A DNA stretch of 64,000 nucleotides from Staphylococcus debuckii (GCF_003718735.1 NZ_CP033460.1:1426001-1490000); one strand, 5' to 3'. Positions 48,971 through 59,865 are shown, counted from the stretch's first letter. Translations and numbers: made by a program. Notes: a model not told the origin generated them from the letters alone.

Positions 48971-50011
48971 ATGACAAAGAATATTTTAGAAACAATTAAA
49001 GCTTTAACTGAAATACCGAGTCCGTCAGGTGATGCATACAAAGCAATTGATTACGTCAAGGATTATGCGGAATCATTAGGTTATCCAACTTGTATAACTA
49101 ATAAGGGTGCTTTGATGATTACTGTAAAAGGGGAAAATGATGTCGAACAGCGTTGTATTACAGCTCACGTAGACACATTGGGTGCTATGGTAAAAGAAAT
49201 TAAAGAAGATGGCCGTTTAGCAATCGACTTAATCGGCGGTTACGCATTTAATGCAATTGAAGGCGAATATTGTACGATTCATACAGATTCCGGCAAAGAT
49301 TATACTGGTACAATCTGTATGCACGAAACTTCTGTGCATGTTTATAAAGATAATCAAAATATTCCAAGAAACCAAGAACATATGGAAGTACGTATCGATG
49401 CTGTCACTCATAATGATGAAGATACACGCAAACTAGGAATCGAAGTCGGAGATTTTATAAGTTTAGATCCTAGAACTGAAATTACCGAAAATGATTTTAT
49501 TAAATCACGTCATTTAGATGATAAAGCAAGCGTAGCGATGATAATGGATTTCTTGCAAGAAAATAAAGAGAACGGAAAAGAATTACCTTATACAACACAT
49601 TTCTATATTTCAAATAACGAAGAAATCGGTTATGGAGCGAATGCTTCTATTCCAAGTAAAGTTGTTGAGTATATTGCGTTTGATATGGGCGCTTTAGGTG
49701 ATGGCCAGACTTCTGATGAATACACGGTTTCCATTTGTGCTAAAGATGCTTCTGGTCCTTATCATAAAAAATTACGTCAACATCTCACACAGCTTTGTGA
49801 GACTAACAATATTCCATATAAAGTAGATATCTATCCATATTATGGTTCAGATGCCTCAGCAGCATTACGCGCAGGAGCGGATGTCAAACATGGCTTGTTC
49901 GGAGCAGGTATTGAATCTTCGCATGCATTAGAACGTACACACATCACTTCAATTGAAGCGACACAGGCGCTCTTGAAGGCTTATATCTTCTCTGAAATAG
50001 TAGAAGACTAG
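48971..50011 (+). CDS. M42-family metallopeptidase
   Basis: Cytosolic di-zinc aminopeptidase of family M42 (glutamyl aminopeptidase/CelM type), 346 residues. Metal ligands and catalytic residues are in AHVDTLGAMV (His/Asp, near 64-66), SRHLDDKASVAMIM (Asp near 178), NNEEIGYGAN (Glu-Glu near 215) and SSHALERTH (final His near 315). AAGGAGG precedes the ATG. Peptide specificity is not known. It lies alone between tyrA and the trp leader. Confidence 0.92.
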   Translation: MTKNILETIKALTEIPSPSGDAYKAIDYVKDYAESLGYPTCITNKGALMITVKGENDVEQRCITAHVDTLGAMVKEIKEDGRLAIDLIGGYAFNAIEGEYCTIHTDSGKDYTGTICMHETSVHVYKDNQNIPRNQEHMEVRIDAVTHNDEDTRKLGIEVGDFISLDPRTEITENDFIKSRHLDDKASVAMIMDFLQENKENGKELPYTTHFYISNNEEIGYGANASIPSKVVEYIAFDMGALGDGQTSDEYTVSICAKDASGPYHKKLRQHLTQLCETNNIPYKVDIYPYYGSDASAALRAGADVKHGLFGAGIESSHALERTHITSIEATQALLKAYIFSEIVED

Positions 50012-50062
50012 CACCTAAGTGTAAGTTTTTTGTAAAGATGACAGAAAATTTAGAGTTGAGTG

Positions 50063-50091
50063 TTGACATTCTATAAAACCACGTGTAAGAT
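50063..50091 (+). promoter_or_regulatory. promoter of the trp operon
   Basis: TTGACA (50063-50068) and TAAGAT (50086-50091), 17-bp spacing, about 470 bp before trpE. The long leader is filled by two T-box elements. Confidence 0.75.
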
Positions 50092-50120
50092 ACTAACTAC
50101 ATTATTAAAAAAATTAAAAG

Positions 50121-50318
50121 TAAACGTAGCTGATATGTTTTGTAGCACGCAGAAAACTGATGGCAGATGTAAATCAGTACAGCATATTATGTGAATTGGG
50201 GCTTTTAAGAGATTTTTCAAACTTTAATATCAGAATGAGAACATTTTAAATGTTGAACTAAGGTGGCACCACGGTAACACGTCCTTATTGGGAATAGTGT
50301 TATTGTGGTGTTTTTTAA
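50121..50318 (+). promoter_or_regulatory. tryptophan T-box riboswitch 1
   Basis: The T-box AAGGTGGCACCACGG (50260-50274) precedes a terminator CACCACGGTAACAC (50267-50280) / GTGTTATTGTGGTG (50297-50310) with six T. The stem I apex CAGAAAACTGATGGCAGATG aligns with element 2, and the specifier context GAATTGGG gives TGG (Trp) at 50197-50199. The UGGC of its T-box matches a tRNA with discriminator G, as tRNA-Trp has. Confidence 0.9.
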
Positions 50319-50340
50319 TTTTTACAAAGAAAATACAGTG

Positions 50341-50540
50341 ATGAGATAAAATGAAGTAGATCAGCAGGTAAGAGCTTTCAGAAAGTTAGTGGTTGATGTG
50401 AACTAACCTCTCTGTTGAACGAATTGGGTTTTATTGGAAGCTGCAAATTGAATCAGGAAATGAGTGAGCAGTTGTGAAGAACTGCTAACATAGGTGGTAC
50501 CGCGCAGAAGCGTCCTTGTCGAATACAAGGGCGCTTTTTT
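50341..50540 (+). promoter_or_regulatory. tryptophan T-box riboswitch 2
   Basis: The T-box AGGTGGTACCGCG (50492-50504) precedes the terminator AAGCGTCCTTGT (50508-50519) / ACAAGGGCGCTT (50525-50536) with T-run. Stem I apex CAGAAAGTTAGTGGTTGATG and specifier GAATTGGG, TGG at 50425-50427, parallel element 1. The T-box carries UGGU rather than UGGC. Both elements lie on one leader, so two antitermination decisions are needed to reach trpE. Confidence 0.92.
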
Positions 50541-50564
50541 GTCGTCGAAAGGAGAGAGTAGTAA

Positions 50565-51974
50565 ATGGAAGTTGTATATGAGAGATTGAATGCAGATATT
50601 ACGCCAGAAGCATTGGCGCAATTAAGAGATAAAAAAATCATTCTAGAAAGTGCGAGTCAAAATAAAACTAAAGGCAGATACTCAGTCGTCGCATTTGATA
50701 TTTATGGAGATGTGATACTTACTGAAGATAAATTAACGATACGCACACCTGAAGGAACAATTACCGAAACAGAGGAGCCGTATCAAAAGTTAAAAACATA
50801 TGTGCAAAAGTATTACGCAGAAGTAGAAGATGAAAATTTAAAAGATTTACCTTTTATTTCAGGATTTATAGGGTCTTGTAGTTTCGATTTAGTCAGACAT
50901 GAGTTTCCAGTGTTAAAACGCCGTGAAATTCATACAGACCCAGAACAAGCTGATGTAAAATTAAATATGGTTGAAAATGTCTATGTGTTTGATCACTATA
51001 AAGAATATTTATACGTCATCTCTACTAACTTATTCTCAAATGAAGAGAGAGGTAAAATCGAACAAAGAGTTCAAAATCAAGTGCAGGCTTTACAAGATAT
51101 TGTCTTGTACCAACCGGATACTTCTTTTAAAGCCAGTCAGAAAGAAATAATTCCGAATATTCCTGATAATCAGTTTATTCAAACAGTTTCGAAATTCAAA
51201 CAGCTGATTACAGAAGGCGATATGTTCCAAGTTGTACCTTCAAGAATTTACCGTTATAAGCACGAATTTGGAAGCAAACTGCAGCCGTTGTCTTATCAAC
51301 TTTACCGAAGATTGAAGCGACAGAATCCGAGCCCTTACATGTACTACTTGAATATTGAAAACCCAATCATTGTCGGCAGCTCACCAGAAAGTTTTGTGAA
51401 AGTGAAAAATAATGAAGTTGTTACAAATCCGATTGCAGGTACTATCAAACGCGGTGCCACAGATGAAGAAGACGATGCAAACGCAGCTCAATTGTTGAAC
51501 GATGAAAAAGAATTAAGTGAACATCGCATGCTGGTTGACCTTGGACGCAATGACATTCATAGAGTCAGCCGAACAGGTTCCTCTAAAATTGAAAGATTAA
51601 TGGAAATTGAGAAATATGAACACGTCATGCACATTGTCAGTGTAGTAACTGGACAACTCAAAGAAAAGATTTCTCCAATGGACATTATTGCAAGTCTCTT
51701 ACCGACTGGCACAGTGTCAGGTGCACCGAAGTTGAGAGCGATTGAACGTATTTATGAAGTGCACCCTTATAAACGCGGTGTTTATAGCGGCGGAGTAGGT
51801 TACATTAATTGCAATCACGATTTAGATTTTGCCTTAGCCATCCGCACAATGTTGATTGATGACACTTACGTTAATGTCGAAGCAGGCTGTGGCGTTGTTT
51901 ATGACTCAGTTCCTGAAAAAGAATTGCAAGAAACGTTATTGAAAGCTAAAAGCTTATTGGAGGTTACGCCATGA
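50565..51974 (+). CDS. trpE: anthranilate synthase component I
   Basis: Converts chorismate and ammonia (from TrpG) to anthranilate. 469 residues. The N-terminal Trp-binding ILESAS motif (about 26-31) suggests feedback inhibition. The chorismate-binding domain has QVVPSRIYRY, NPSPYMYYLNIENPIIVGSSPESFVKV, NPIAGTIKRGATDEED, DEKELSEHRMLVDLGRNDI, LPTGTVSGAPK and RGVYSGGVGYI. GGAGAG precedes the ATG. First gene of trpEGDCFBA; overlaps trpG by four bases. Confidence 0.97.
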   Translation: MEVVYERLNADITPEALAQLRDKKIILESASQNKTKGRYSVVAFDIYGDVILTEDKLTIRTPEGTITETEEPYQKLKTYVQKYYAEVEDENLKDLPFISGFIGSCSFDLVRHEFPVLKRREIHTDPEQADVKLNMVENVYVFDHYKEYLYVISTNLFSNEERGKIEQRVQNQVQALQDIVLYQPDTSFKASQKEIIPNIPDNQFIQTVSKFKQLITEGDMFQVVPSRIYRYKHEFGSKLQPLSYQLYRRLKRQNPSPYMYYLNIENPIIVGSSPESFVKVKNNEVVTNPIAGTIKRGATDEEDDANAAQLLNDEKELSEHRMLVDLGRNDIHRVSRTGSSKIERLMEIEKYEHVMHIVSVVTGQLKEKISPMDIIASLLPTGTVSGAPKLRAIERIYEVHPYKRGVYSGGVGYINCNHDLDFALAIRTMLIDDTYVNVEAGCGVVYDSVPEKELQETLLKAKSLLEVTP

Positions 51975-52594
51975 TTTTGATTATTGATAATTATGATTCA
52001 TTCACCTATAACTTAGTAGATATCGCAGCAGGATTGACGGACGTTACCGTAAAATACCCAGATGACCAATCAGTCTTTAATTTAAATCCAGACGGTATCA
52101 TTATCTCACCAGGTCCTGGTCATCCAGAAGACACTGATGATTTGAAGAATATTATTGATCACTATCATGACTTGCCAATCCTAGGTATTTGTTTAGGCTC
52201 GCAAGCACTGACTTGCTATTACGGTGGAAAAGTCATTCAAGGTGAAACCGTACTGCACGGTAAAATTGACACCATGCATCAAGTTAAACCAACCATCTTA
52301 TATCAAGATTTGCCAGATGAATTTGATATTATGCGCTATCATAGTTTGATCAGTGATCCGAATAGCTTTCCAAAAGCGTTGAAAATTACAGGGAAAACAG
52401 CTGATTGTATTCAATCTTTTGAGCATACCCAATATCAGCATTACGGCATTCAATACCATCCTGAATCCTTTGCAACAGAGCATGGTGCAGATATCATTAA
52501 AAATTTCATTCATATTGTAGAGAAAGGGGCACATCGCCATGACACTTATTCAAAAAATTCAACAACAAAAGAACTTAACGCAGCAAGACATTAA
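51971..52594 (+). CDS. trpG: anthranilate synthase component II (glutamine amidotransferase)
   Basis: Class I glutamine amidotransferase supplying ammonia to TrpE. 207 residues. IDNYDSFTYNLV, IISPGPGHPED, the nucleophile in GICLGSQAL (Cys near 75), and the His-Glu of YHPESFATEHG (near 165-167) are present. It extends 56 bp into trpD; the final ~18 residues ([18 protein letters not shown]) have no counterpart in shorter homologues and appear to be overlap-encoded. Overlaps trpE by ATGA. Confidence 0.95.
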   Translation: MILIIDNYDSFTYNLVDIAAGLTDVTVKYPDDQSVFNLNPDGIIISPGPGHPEDTDDLKNIIDHYHDLPILGICLGSQALTCYYGGKVIQGETVLHGKIDTMHQVKPTILYQDLPDEFDIMRYHSLISDPNSFPKALKITGKTADCIQSFEHTQYQHYGIQYHPESFATEHGADIIKNFIHIVEKGAHRHDTYSKNSTTKELNAARH

Positions 52595-53555
52595 TGAATT
52601 TATTCAAACATTAATTGACCCTGATATCGTTAATGAAGATAAAGCAGCTTTGCTGTCAGAGTATACTAAAAGACCTTTGAATCAAGTAGAAGTGACTTAT
52701 CTTGTACAAGCTATGATTCAAACGATGTACCCAGTACAACCGGTTTATCCTCAAGCTATGTGTGTATGTGGAACAGGCGGCGATAAATCTAACAGCTTCA
52801 ATATCTCTACAACCGTTTCCTTTGTAGTTGCTGCAGCAGGCGTTAACGTCTTGAAACATGGTAATAAGAGTATTACTTCCGCTTCAGGCAGTACTGATTT
52901 ACTTAACAAAATGGGAATCGCGCCTACACTTGTACCTGATGTGGAAGCGACAATGAATAGCAAAGGTTTGGCTTTCTTGAATGCTACTGATACGTATCCT
53001 GTGATGAAACATATTCAACCTATCCGCAAAATGATGGATGGCCCGACAATATTCAATATTCTGGGACCGATGATTCATCCGTATCGTTTGGATTATCAAG
53101 TTGTAGGGGTCTACAATCCAGACTTCGCGCAAGCTATGGCTGAAACACTTTACGATTTAGGCCGAAAGAAAGCGATTGTGCTGCACGGCGCAAATGGTAT
53201 GGATGAAGCCACATTATCCGGAGACAATTTGATTTACGAAGTAAACCAAGATACAGGCGTAACATCTTATTATCTCAATGCTGAAGATGTTGGTCTAACA
53301 CCAGCAGCGAACGATACGTTACGAGGCGGCACACCAGCAGAAAATTTAGAAATCACTTTAGATATCCTGACAGGCAAAGATCATTCCAGCAAACGAGATG
53401 TAGTCGTATTGAATGCGGGTATTGCTTTATATGTATCAGAAAAAGCAAATTCGATTAAAGAGGGCGTCCAATTTGCGCAACAATTGATAGATGAGGGCAA
53501 AGCCTTTGAACAATACAAAAATACAGGAGGCCAAGTGTATGACCATATTGGATGA
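52539..53555 (+). CDS. trpD: anthranilate phosphoribosyltransferase
   Basis: Transfers phosphoribose from PRPP to anthranilate. 338 residues. [25 protein letters not shown] (PRPP-binding GTGGD and NIST, about 77-101), [17 protein letters not shown] (about 107-123) and [19 protein letters not shown] are diagnostic. ATG at 52539 follows GAAAGGGG. It begins inside trpG (56-bp overlap) and itself overlaps trpC by 17 bp, so this part of the operon is highly compressed. Confidence 0.96.
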   Translation: MTLIQKIQQQKNLTQQDINEFIQTLIDPDIVNEDKAALLSEYTKRPLNQVEVTYLVQAMIQTMYPVQPVYPQAMCVCGTGGDKSNSFNISTTVSFVVAAAGVNVLKHGNKSITSASGSTDLLNKMGIAPTLVPDVEATMNSKGLAFLNATDTYPVMKHIQPIRKMMDGPTIFNILGPMIHPYRLDYQVVGVYNPDFAQAMAETLYDLGRKKAIVLHGANGMDEATLSGDNLIYEVNQDTGVTSYYLNAEDVGLTPAANDTLRGGTPAENLEITLDILTGKDHSSKRDVVVLNAGIALYVSEKANSIKEGVQFAQQLIDEGKAFEQYKNTGGQVYDHIG

Positions 53556-54315
53556 TATTGTCGCATACAAAAAAGAATTATTAGAAGACGGCTATTATGA
53601 TGATTTACTAAGAAGTTTGCCATTTACAGATGTCAGATATAAGAAAAAATTAAGTATGCGACTCGCTGAAAGAGACCACTTATCCGTAATCGCGGAAATT
53701 AAATCAAAAAGTCCTTCGGTACCTGTGTTACCGAATCGTGATTTATCGAAGCAAGCGAAAGAATACGAAGAATATGGGGCTCAAGCAATTTCAGTACTGA
53801 CAGACGAATATTATTTCGGAGGCAGTTACGAAAGACTCAATCAACTGACTCAAGAAACATCGTTACCTGTACTATGCAAAGATTTTATGATTGAACCGAT
53901 TCAAATTGATGTGGCATATAAAGCAGGTGCATCAGTTATCCTGCTTATCGTCAACATTTTAACTGATGAGCAAATGCATGAATTATATCAATACGCTAAA
54001 TCTTTAGGGTTAGATGTGTTGGTAGAAGTGCACAGCAAACAAGAATTACGTCGAGCTTATGATCTGCATCCAGAAATTATTGGAGTCAACAATCGAGATT
54101 TAACGCGGTTTGTAACGAATGTTGAACATACGAATGAAATATTAGAACGTAAGCGTAAAGGTTTCTACTATATCTCCGAAAGCGGCATTCACAATAAAGA
54201 AGATGTAGAAAAAATTGTCGGTTCTGGGATAGATGGCATTTTAGTAGGAGAATCACTAATGAAATGCGATAACCTGGCAGAATTTTTACCAAGCTTGCAA
54301 TTGAAAAAGGAGTGA
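53539..54315 (+). CDS. trpC: indole-3-glycerol phosphate synthase
   Basis: Ring closure of CdRP to indole-3-glycerol phosphate. 258 residues, TIM barrel. [13 protein letters not shown] (catalytic Lys region, about 51-63), [39 protein letters not shown] and [16 protein letters not shown]...[10 protein letters not shown] are all typical. ATG at 53539 is eight bases after AGGAGG and lies in the trpD end. The longer in-frame reading from 53491 is not supported. Confidence 0.95.
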   Translation: MTILDDIVAYKKELLEDGYYDDLLRSLPFTDVRYKKKLSMRLAERDHLSVIAEIKSKSPSVPVLPNRDLSKQAKEYEEYGAQAISVLTDEYYFGGSYERLNQLTQETSLPVLCKDFMIEPIQIDVAYKAGASVILLIVNILTDEQMHELYQYAKSLGLDVLVEVHSKQELRRAYDLHPEIIGVNNRDLTRFVTNVEHTNEILERKRKGFYYISESGIHNKEDVEKIVGSGIDGILVGESLMKCDNLAEFLPSLQLKKE

Positions 54316-54319
54316 GGGC

Positions 54320-54949
54320 ATGTTTTTAAAATATTGCGGATTTCAAGCTCAAGATGATATTAAATACGCTGTCGAAGAAGATATAGATGCAATTGGATTT
54401 ATTCATTATCCAAAAAGCAAACGACATCAATCTCTCGATGAAATTGAAATACTCAGCAATTTAGTGCCAGATTCTATCTATAGTGTGGCAGTCGTGGTCA
54501 ATCCTACTCCAGATATTATTAATCGCTTGGTAAGCAAAACTAATATTAATGCTGTTCAATTCCATGGGGATGAGGAAAAGGAACTGCTGCGATGGTGTAA
54601 AAAAACTTATCCCAGCATCAAAATCATCAAAGCATTACCTGCGAATGCAGAATTATTAACGAAAATACATCAATACAAAGATGACACAGAACTCTTCATT
54701 ATAGATACACCCTCCATTCATTATGGTGGAACTGGAACATCCTTTGATTGGCGTATTTTAGAGGATATAGAAGATGTTCCGTATTTAGTCGCTGGAGGGA
54801 TGGATAAAGCAAAGATTCAGCAGTTCGAGTCACTCAATCTAAATGCGTTCGGCTATGATATAGCGAGCGGAATTGAAACTGATGGAAAAAAAGATCCAAT
54901 AAAAATGCGAGAGATTGCAGAATATGTTAAAGGAGAGAAACAAATATGA
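54320..54949 (+). CDS. trpF: phosphoribosylanthranilate isomerase
   Basis: Amadori isomerisation of PRA to CdRP. 209 residues, TIM barrel. N-terminal [16 protein letters not shown] keeps the catalytic Cys (Cys6 in KYCG), VQFHGDEE is the typical strand-5 motif, and the catalytic Asp is in [22 protein letters not shown], followed by [11 protein letters not shown] and ASGIET. Starts four bases after trpC, overlaps trpB by four. Confidence 0.94.
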   Translation: MFLKYCGFQAQDDIKYAVEEDIDAIGFIHYPKSKRHQSLDEIEILSNLVPDSIYSVAVVVNPTPDIINRLVSKTNINAVQFHGDEEKELLRWCKKTYPSIKIIKALPANAELLTKIHQYKDDTELFIIDTPSIHYGGTGTSFDWRILEDIEDVPYLVAGGMDKAKIQQFESLNLNAFGYDIASGIETDGKKDPIKMREIAEYVKGEKQI

Positions 54950-56175
54950 CTAAAGATACAAAACAACCTATTCAAACACAAGTTGACGAGCTAGGATTTT
55001 TCGGAGAATACGGTGGACGCTACGTCCCAGAAACATTAATGCCAGCTGTCCAAGAATTAAGACAAGCTTATGAAGAGGCGAAAGATGATCCAGCTTTTCA
55101 AGAAGAATTAGCTAGTTATTTAAAGGATTATGTCGGCCGTGCTACGCCACTTACTTATGCAGATTCATATACTAAAGAACTCGGTGGAGCAAAAATTTAT
55201 TTAAAACGTGAAGACTTGAACCATACAGGTGCACACAAAATCAATAATGCTTTAGGTCAAGCTTTACTTGCTAAACGTATGGGCAAGAAGAAATTGGTTG
55301 CTGAAACTGGAGCAGGACAACATGGTGTAGCAAGTGCCACAGTTACCGCATTATTCGATATGGAACTAGTAGTATTTATGGGTGAAGAAGATATCCAACG
55401 TCAAGCCTTGAATGTATTCAGAATGGAATTGTTAGGGGCAAAAGTAGTCTCTGTAACTGACGGACAAGGTACATTATCGGATGCCGTGAACAAGGCGCTG
55501 CAATATTGGGTCAGTCATGTTGATGACACACACTATTTATTAGGTTCAGTGCTTGGACCAGACCCGTTCCCGACTATGGTGCGTGATTTCCAAAGTGTCA
55601 TCGGCAGTGAAATTAAAGAACAATTACAAGAAAAAGAAGGGCGTTTACCAGATGCAGTGGTTGCTTGTGTAGGTGGCGGTTCTAACTCAATCGGTACATT
55701 TTATCCATTTGTAGAAGACGAAAGCGTGAAACTATACGGAGTTGAAGCTGCAGGAGACCGTGCAGATACAGATAAACATGCACTTGCTATCAGTAAAGGT
55801 TCTGTCGGCGTGCTTCACGGTACAAAAATGTATCTTTTACAAAATGAAGAAGGTCAAATCGGTTTAGCTCACTCTATTTCAGCAGGTCTGGATTATCCAG
55901 GTATTGGACCAGAACACAGTTATTATAACGATATCGGTCGCGCTGAATATCCAAGTGCTTCAGATGAAGAAGCAATGGAAGCGTTAGTTCGCTTCACGAA
56001 AGCAGAAGGCATTATCCCAGCTATTGAAAGTGCGCATGCATTAAGTTATGTAGAAAAATTAGCACCAACAATGGATAAAGACGAAATTATCGTAGTAACA
56101 GTTTCTGGACGTGGAGATAAAGATATGGATACTATCAGAAAATATATGAAAGAAAGAGGTGCTGAGAATGAGTAA
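54946..56175 (+). CDS. trpB: tryptophan synthase beta chain
   Basis: PLP-dependent condensation of indole with serine. 409 residues. [16 protein letters not shown], the PLP lysine in [24 protein letters not shown] (about residue 100), [30 protein letters not shown] (phosphate loop, about 241-252) and [12 protein letters not shown] are standard. This is the TrpB1 type that pairs with TrpA. Overlaps trpF by ATGA and trpA by eight bases. Confidence 0.97.
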   Translation: MTKDTKQPIQTQVDELGFFGEYGGRYVPETLMPAVQELRQAYEEAKDDPAFQEELASYLKDYVGRATPLTYADSYTKELGGAKIYLKREDLNHTGAHKINNALGQALLAKRMGKKKLVAETGAGQHGVASATVTALFDMELVVFMGEEDIQRQALNVFRMELLGAKVVSVTDGQGTLSDAVNKALQYWVSHVDDTHYLLGSVLGPDPFPTMVRDFQSVIGSEIKEQLQEKEGRLPDAVVACVGGGSNSIGTFYPFVEDESVKLYGVEAAGDRADTDKHALAISKGSVGVLHGTKMYLLQNEEGQIGLAHSISAGLDYPGIGPEHSYYNDIGRAEYPSASDEEAMEALVRFTKAEGIIPAIESAHALSYVEKLAPTMDKDEIIVVTVSGRGDKDMDTIRKYMKERGAENE

Positions 56176-56920
56176 GTTATTCATTCCATATATAATGGGA
56201 AATAAAGATTTTATTTCTAATTTAAAAGTATTAAGTGATGAAGGTGCAGATATTGTGGAAATCGGATTACCATTCTCTGATCCTGTGGCTGATGGTCCAA
56301 CTATTATGGAAGCAGGCAACAAAGCGATTGAAGAAGGTATGAACGCGCATAAAATTCTACAAGAATTGAAAGCACATAAAGAAGAATTAGAAGATACAAA
56401 ATATGTACTAATGACATATTATAATATTATTCTGCATTACGGAGAAGAAAAATTTATCCAAGATTGCGAAGAAGCAGGCGTATATGGATTGATTATTCCT
56501 GATTTACCATTTGAATTAGGTGAACAATTGAAAGAGCGTTTTAAAGACAGTAAAGTTAAGATTATTTCTTTAATTGCGATGACCGCTTCAGATGACCGCA
56601 TTCAAAAGATTGCACAACATGCCGAAGGATTTATCTACACGGTAACAATGAACGCAACAACTGGAGAAAACGGACAGTTCCATCCAGAATTGCGTAATAA
56701 AATCGAATACATTCAAGAAAATGCTGAAGTACCAGTAGTAGCTGGCTTCGGCATCAGAAATCCAGAACAAGTAGCTACACTTTCTGAATTTACAGATGGT
56801 ATTGTCATCGGCAGTGAAATCGTAAAACGTTTTGCTAATGACAGCGAAACATCCATTCGTGAATATTTACAAAGCATTCGTCGTGCCTTAGATGAAACGA
56901 AAGCAGCAGCAAATTCATAA
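56168..56920 (+). CDS. trpA: tryptophan synthase alpha chain
   Basis: Cleaves indole-3-glycerol phosphate to indole and GAP. 250 residues. The catalytic Glu is in [19 protein letters not shown] (near residue 35), and Asp near 46; [26 protein letters not shown] and [13 protein letters not shown] follow. ATG at 56168 is six bases after AGAGGTG, both inside the end of trpB; the GTG at 56159 lies within that site. Last gene of the operon, followed by a terminator. Confidence 0.95.
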   Translation: MSKLFIPYIMGNKDFISNLKVLSDEGADIVEIGLPFSDPVADGPTIMEAGNKAIEEGMNAHKILQELKAHKEELEDTKYVLMTYYNIILHYGEEKFIQDCEEAGVYGLIIPDLPFELGEQLKERFKDSKVKIISLIAMTASDDRIQKIAQHAEGFIYTVTMNATTGENGQFHPELRNKIEYIQENAEVPVVAGFGIRNPEQVATLSEFTDGIVIGSEIVKRFANDSETSIREYLQSIRRALDETKAAANS

Positions 56921-56940
56921 ATAAAATATTAATCGGGATT

Positions 56941-56979
56941 AAGAGGATTAGGGCATTCATTTGCTCTGATCCTCTTTCT
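56941..56979 (+). terminator. terminator of the trp operon
   Basis: AAGAGGATTAGGGC pairs with GCTCTGATCCTCTT (with G-U), followed by T-rich sequence. Confidence 0.85.
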
Positions 56980-57249
56980 CATTTTTCAGGTGTTATCTTA
57001 AGCAACATCTACTACTGCATGTTATGATAGAGGGACGAGGAAAAATATGAACTTGCTGATAATCGACATTAAAACATATTAAAGAAAAATTAATGTTATA
57101 ACACTGCACCGAATACATAAAATTCATTCCTTATTTTGAATGGTTACAATTTTAGTTTTTTATACGGGTATTGTATAATGATTAAGATTGAAATCCATAA
57201 TTGCAAATGATAAATAAGATAGAGAATACGAATTAGGAGTTATTAAAAT
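56980..57249. other. spacer between trp terminator and femA
   Basis: About 270 bp with no gene. It must hold the femA promoter. TATAAT at 57174-57179 is the best -10; no good -35 was identified. Nothing else seen. Confidence 0.4.
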
Positions 57250-58506
57250 ATGAAGTTTACCAATTTGACTACAGCTGAATTCGGAGCATTTACTGATAAA
57301 ATGCCATACAGCCATTTTACCCAAATGGTAGGCAACTATGAGTTGAAAGTTGCTGAAGGAACTGAAACACATCTAGTTGGTGTGAAAGATAATGATGACA
57401 ATGTGATTGCAGCTTGTCTGCTTACAGCTGTACCAGTAATGAAATTTTTTAAATATTTCTATTCAAATAGAGGTCCTGTTATCGATTATGATAACAAAGA
57501 ACTGGTTCATTATTTCTTCAGAGAATTAAAAGCTTATGTTAAACAATATAACGCATTGTACTTGCGTGTTGATCCATACTTACCATATCAATATCGTAAT
57601 CACGATGGTGAAATTACGGGTAATGCTGGGAATGACTGGATTTTTGATAAAATGGAAGACTTAGGTTATCATCATCAAGGTTTTACAACAGGCTTTGATC
57701 CGATTATTCAAATCCGTTTCCATTCAGTCTTAGACTTAAAAGACAAATCACCGCAAGATGTACTTAAAGGAATGGACAGCTTGCGTAAACGTAATACTAA
57801 GAAAGTAAAACGAAATGGTGTTAAAATCCGCTTCTTAGGTGAAGAAGATATGGATATCTTCCGAGGATTTATGGAAGACACGGCTGAAGCAAAGGATTTT
57901 GATGATCGCGAAGATGAGTTTTACTACCATCGTTTGAAACATTATAAAGACCGTGTATTAGTGCCAATGGCTTATATTGATTTCGATGAATACTTGAATG
58001 AGTTAGGAACTGAACAAAAGAATTTGGAAAAAGAAATCAATAAAGCCGAAAAAGATTTGAATAAAAATCCAGATAATCAAAAAGCTGCGAAAAAGAAAGC
58101 AAATCTTGAAAAACAATTAGAAGCACACCACCAAAAAGTAGCAGAAGCAAAAGAATTACAGCAAAAACATGGGAATGAACTGCCGATTTCAGCCGGCTTC
58201 TTTATCATCAATCCATTCGAAGTCGTTTATTATGCAGGCGGTACTGCGAATGAGTTCCGTCATTTTGCCGGCAGTTACGCTGTACAATGGGAAATGATTA
58301 ATTATGCTATCGAGCATGGTATTAATCGTTATAACTTTTACGGAATCAGCGGTCACTTCACAGATGATGCTGAAGACGCTGGTGTTGTGAAATTTAAAAA
58401 AGGATTTAATGCAGATGTAATTGAGTATGTTGGAGACTTTATTGCACCTATTAATAAGCCAATGTATAAACTTTATACAACTTTGAAGAAAATCAAAGAT
58501 AGATAA
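57250..58506 (+). CDS. femA: FemA, peptidoglycan interpeptide glycyltransferase
   Basis: Adds residues 2 and 3 of the pentaglycine cross-bridge to lipid II, using glycyl-tRNA. 418 residues of the FemABX family: two GNAT-like subdomains with VKRNGVKIRFLGEEDMD, FYYHRLKHYKDRVLVPMAYIDFDEYLNE, an antiparallel coiled-coil arm (about 250-310, rich in K/E), then LPISAGFFIINPFEVVYYAGGTANEFRHFAGSYAVQWEMINYAIEHG. AGGAG precedes the ATG. It is followed after 26 bp by femB; the pair is an operon in staphylococci. Confidence 0.97.
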   Translation: MKFTNLTTAEFGAFTDKMPYSHFTQMVGNYELKVAEGTETHLVGVKDNDDNVIAACLLTAVPVMKFFKYFYSNRGPVIDYDNKELVHYFFRELKAYVKQYNALYLRVDPYLPYQYRNHDGEITGNAGNDWIFDKMEDLGYHHQGFTTGFDPIIQIRFHSVLDLKDKSPQDVLKGMDSLRKRNTKKVKRNGVKIRFLGEEDMDIFRGFMEDTAEAKDFDDREDEFYYHRLKHYKDRVLVPMAYIDFDEYLNELGTEQKNLEKEINKAEKDLNKNPDNQKAAKKKANLEKQLEAHHQKVAEAKELQQKHGNELPISAGFFIINPFEVVYYAGGTANEFRHFAGSYAVQWEMINYAIEHGINRYNFYGISGHFTDDAEDAGVVKFKKGFNADVIEYVGDFIAPINKPMYKLYTTLKKIKDR

Positions 58507-58532
58507 ACATATGGTAGAAGGGAAATAAATCA

Positions 58533-59792
58533 ATGAAATTTACAGAGTTGACAGTTAAAGAATACGACAATTTTGTTCAAAATCCATCACTTGAAAGCCA
58601 CTATTTTCAAACTAAAGAGAACATAGGGACACGTGAAGCTGACGGTTTTGAAGTAGTGTTATTAGGGATTAAGAATGATGACAACCAAGTAATCGCAGCA
58701 AGTTTATTCTCTAAAATACCGACTATGGGAAGTTATGTTTATTATTCAAATCGTGGTCCAGTTATGGATTATAGCGACTTAGGATTAGTTGAATTTTATT
58801 TACGGGAGTTAGAAAAATACTTACGCCAACATCAATGTCTTTATGTAAAATTGGATCCATATTGGATTTATCACATTTACGATAAAGATATTAATCCTTT
58901 CCCAAGCCGTCAAAAAAATGATGCAATCGTGAATTTATTTAAAGCGCACGGTTATCAACACCATGGCTTTACAACGCAATACGATTCATCAAGTCAAGTG
59001 CGTTGGATGGGTGTATTGGATTTAAAAGATGAAACACCTGCCTCTATCAAGAAGAAATTTGATAGCCAACGTAAACGTAATATTAATAAAGCAATTAACC
59101 ACGGTGTTAAAGTGAAGTTCCTCGGCCCAGACGAATTAGATCGTTTCTTTAAACTTTATCGCGAAACTGAAGAACGTGCAGGATTCGCTTCAAAAACAGA
59201 TGACTACTTTAAAAACTTTATCGAACACTACGGTGATAAAGTTTTGGTGCCTTTAGCTTATATTGATTTAGATGAATATATTAAATCATTGCAAGAAGGA
59301 CTTAACGACAAAGAAAGCCGTCGCGATCAAATGATGGCTAAAGAAAATAAATCAGATAAACAACTGAAGAAAATTTCCGAACTAGATAAACAAATCGATC
59401 ATGATCAAAAAGAATTGCTTAAAGCGAGCGAATTGCGCCAAACAGACGGTTCAATCCTTGACTTAGCTGCAGGCGTTTACTTTACAAACGCTTATGAAGT
59501 CAATTATTTCTCAGGAGGTTCTTCTGAAAAATACAACCAATACATGGGCCCTTACATGATGCATTGGTATATGATTAATTACTGCTTTGAACATGGTTAT
59601 GACAGATATAATTTCTACGGTTTATCAGGTGACTTTACTGAAGATAGTGAAGACTATGGGGTATACCGCTTCAAACGTGGATTTAATGTGCAAATTGAAG
59701 AGTTGATCGGTGACTTCTATAAACCTATTCAAAAAGTGAAATATTGGATATTCACTACCTTGGATAAAGTAAGAAAGAAAATTAAAAAGTAA
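58533..59792 (+). CDS. femB: FemB, peptidoglycan interpeptide glycyltransferase
   Basis: Adds glycines 4 and 5 of the interpeptide bridge. 419 residues, homologous to FemA, with the same two-domain plan and coiled-coil arm (about 250-305). [49 protein letters not shown] and [35 protein letters not shown] are FemB-type. AAGGGAAAT precedes the ATG. Substrates are lipid II and glycyl-tRNA at the membrane. Terminator follows. Confidence 0.97.
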   Translation: MKFTELTVKEYDNFVQNPSLESHYFQTKENIGTREADGFEVVLLGIKNDDNQVIAASLFSKIPTMGSYVYYSNRGPVMDYSDLGLVEFYLRELEKYLRQHQCLYVKLDPYWIYHIYDKDINPFPSRQKNDAIVNLFKAHGYQHHGFTTQYDSSSQVRWMGVLDLKDETPASIKKKFDSQRKRNINKAINHGVKVKFLGPDELDRFFKLYRETEERAGFASKTDDYFKNFIEHYGDKVLVPLAYIDLDEYIKSLQEGLNDKESRRDQMMAKENKSDKQLKKISELDKQIDHDQKELLKASELRQTDGSILDLAAGVYFTNAYEVNYFSGGSSEKYNQYMGPYMMHWYMINYCFEHGYDRYNFYGLSGDFTEDSEDYGVYRFKRGFNVQIEELIGDFYKPIQKVKYWIFTTLDKVRKKIKK

Positions 59793-59813
59793 TAGAGTAG
59801 GGTAGTAAGTAAT

Positions 59814-59860
59814 AAAAAAGAGTGCTTTTAAGGAAAATTCCCTCAAAAGCACTCTTTTTT
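59814..59860. terminator. bidirectional terminator after femB
   Basis: Sixteen-bp stem AAAAAAGAGTGCTTTT / AAAAGCACTCTTTTTT, with A-run and T-run. It serves femB and the convergent HdeD-like gene. Confidence 0.92.
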
Positions 59861-59865
59861 TAATA

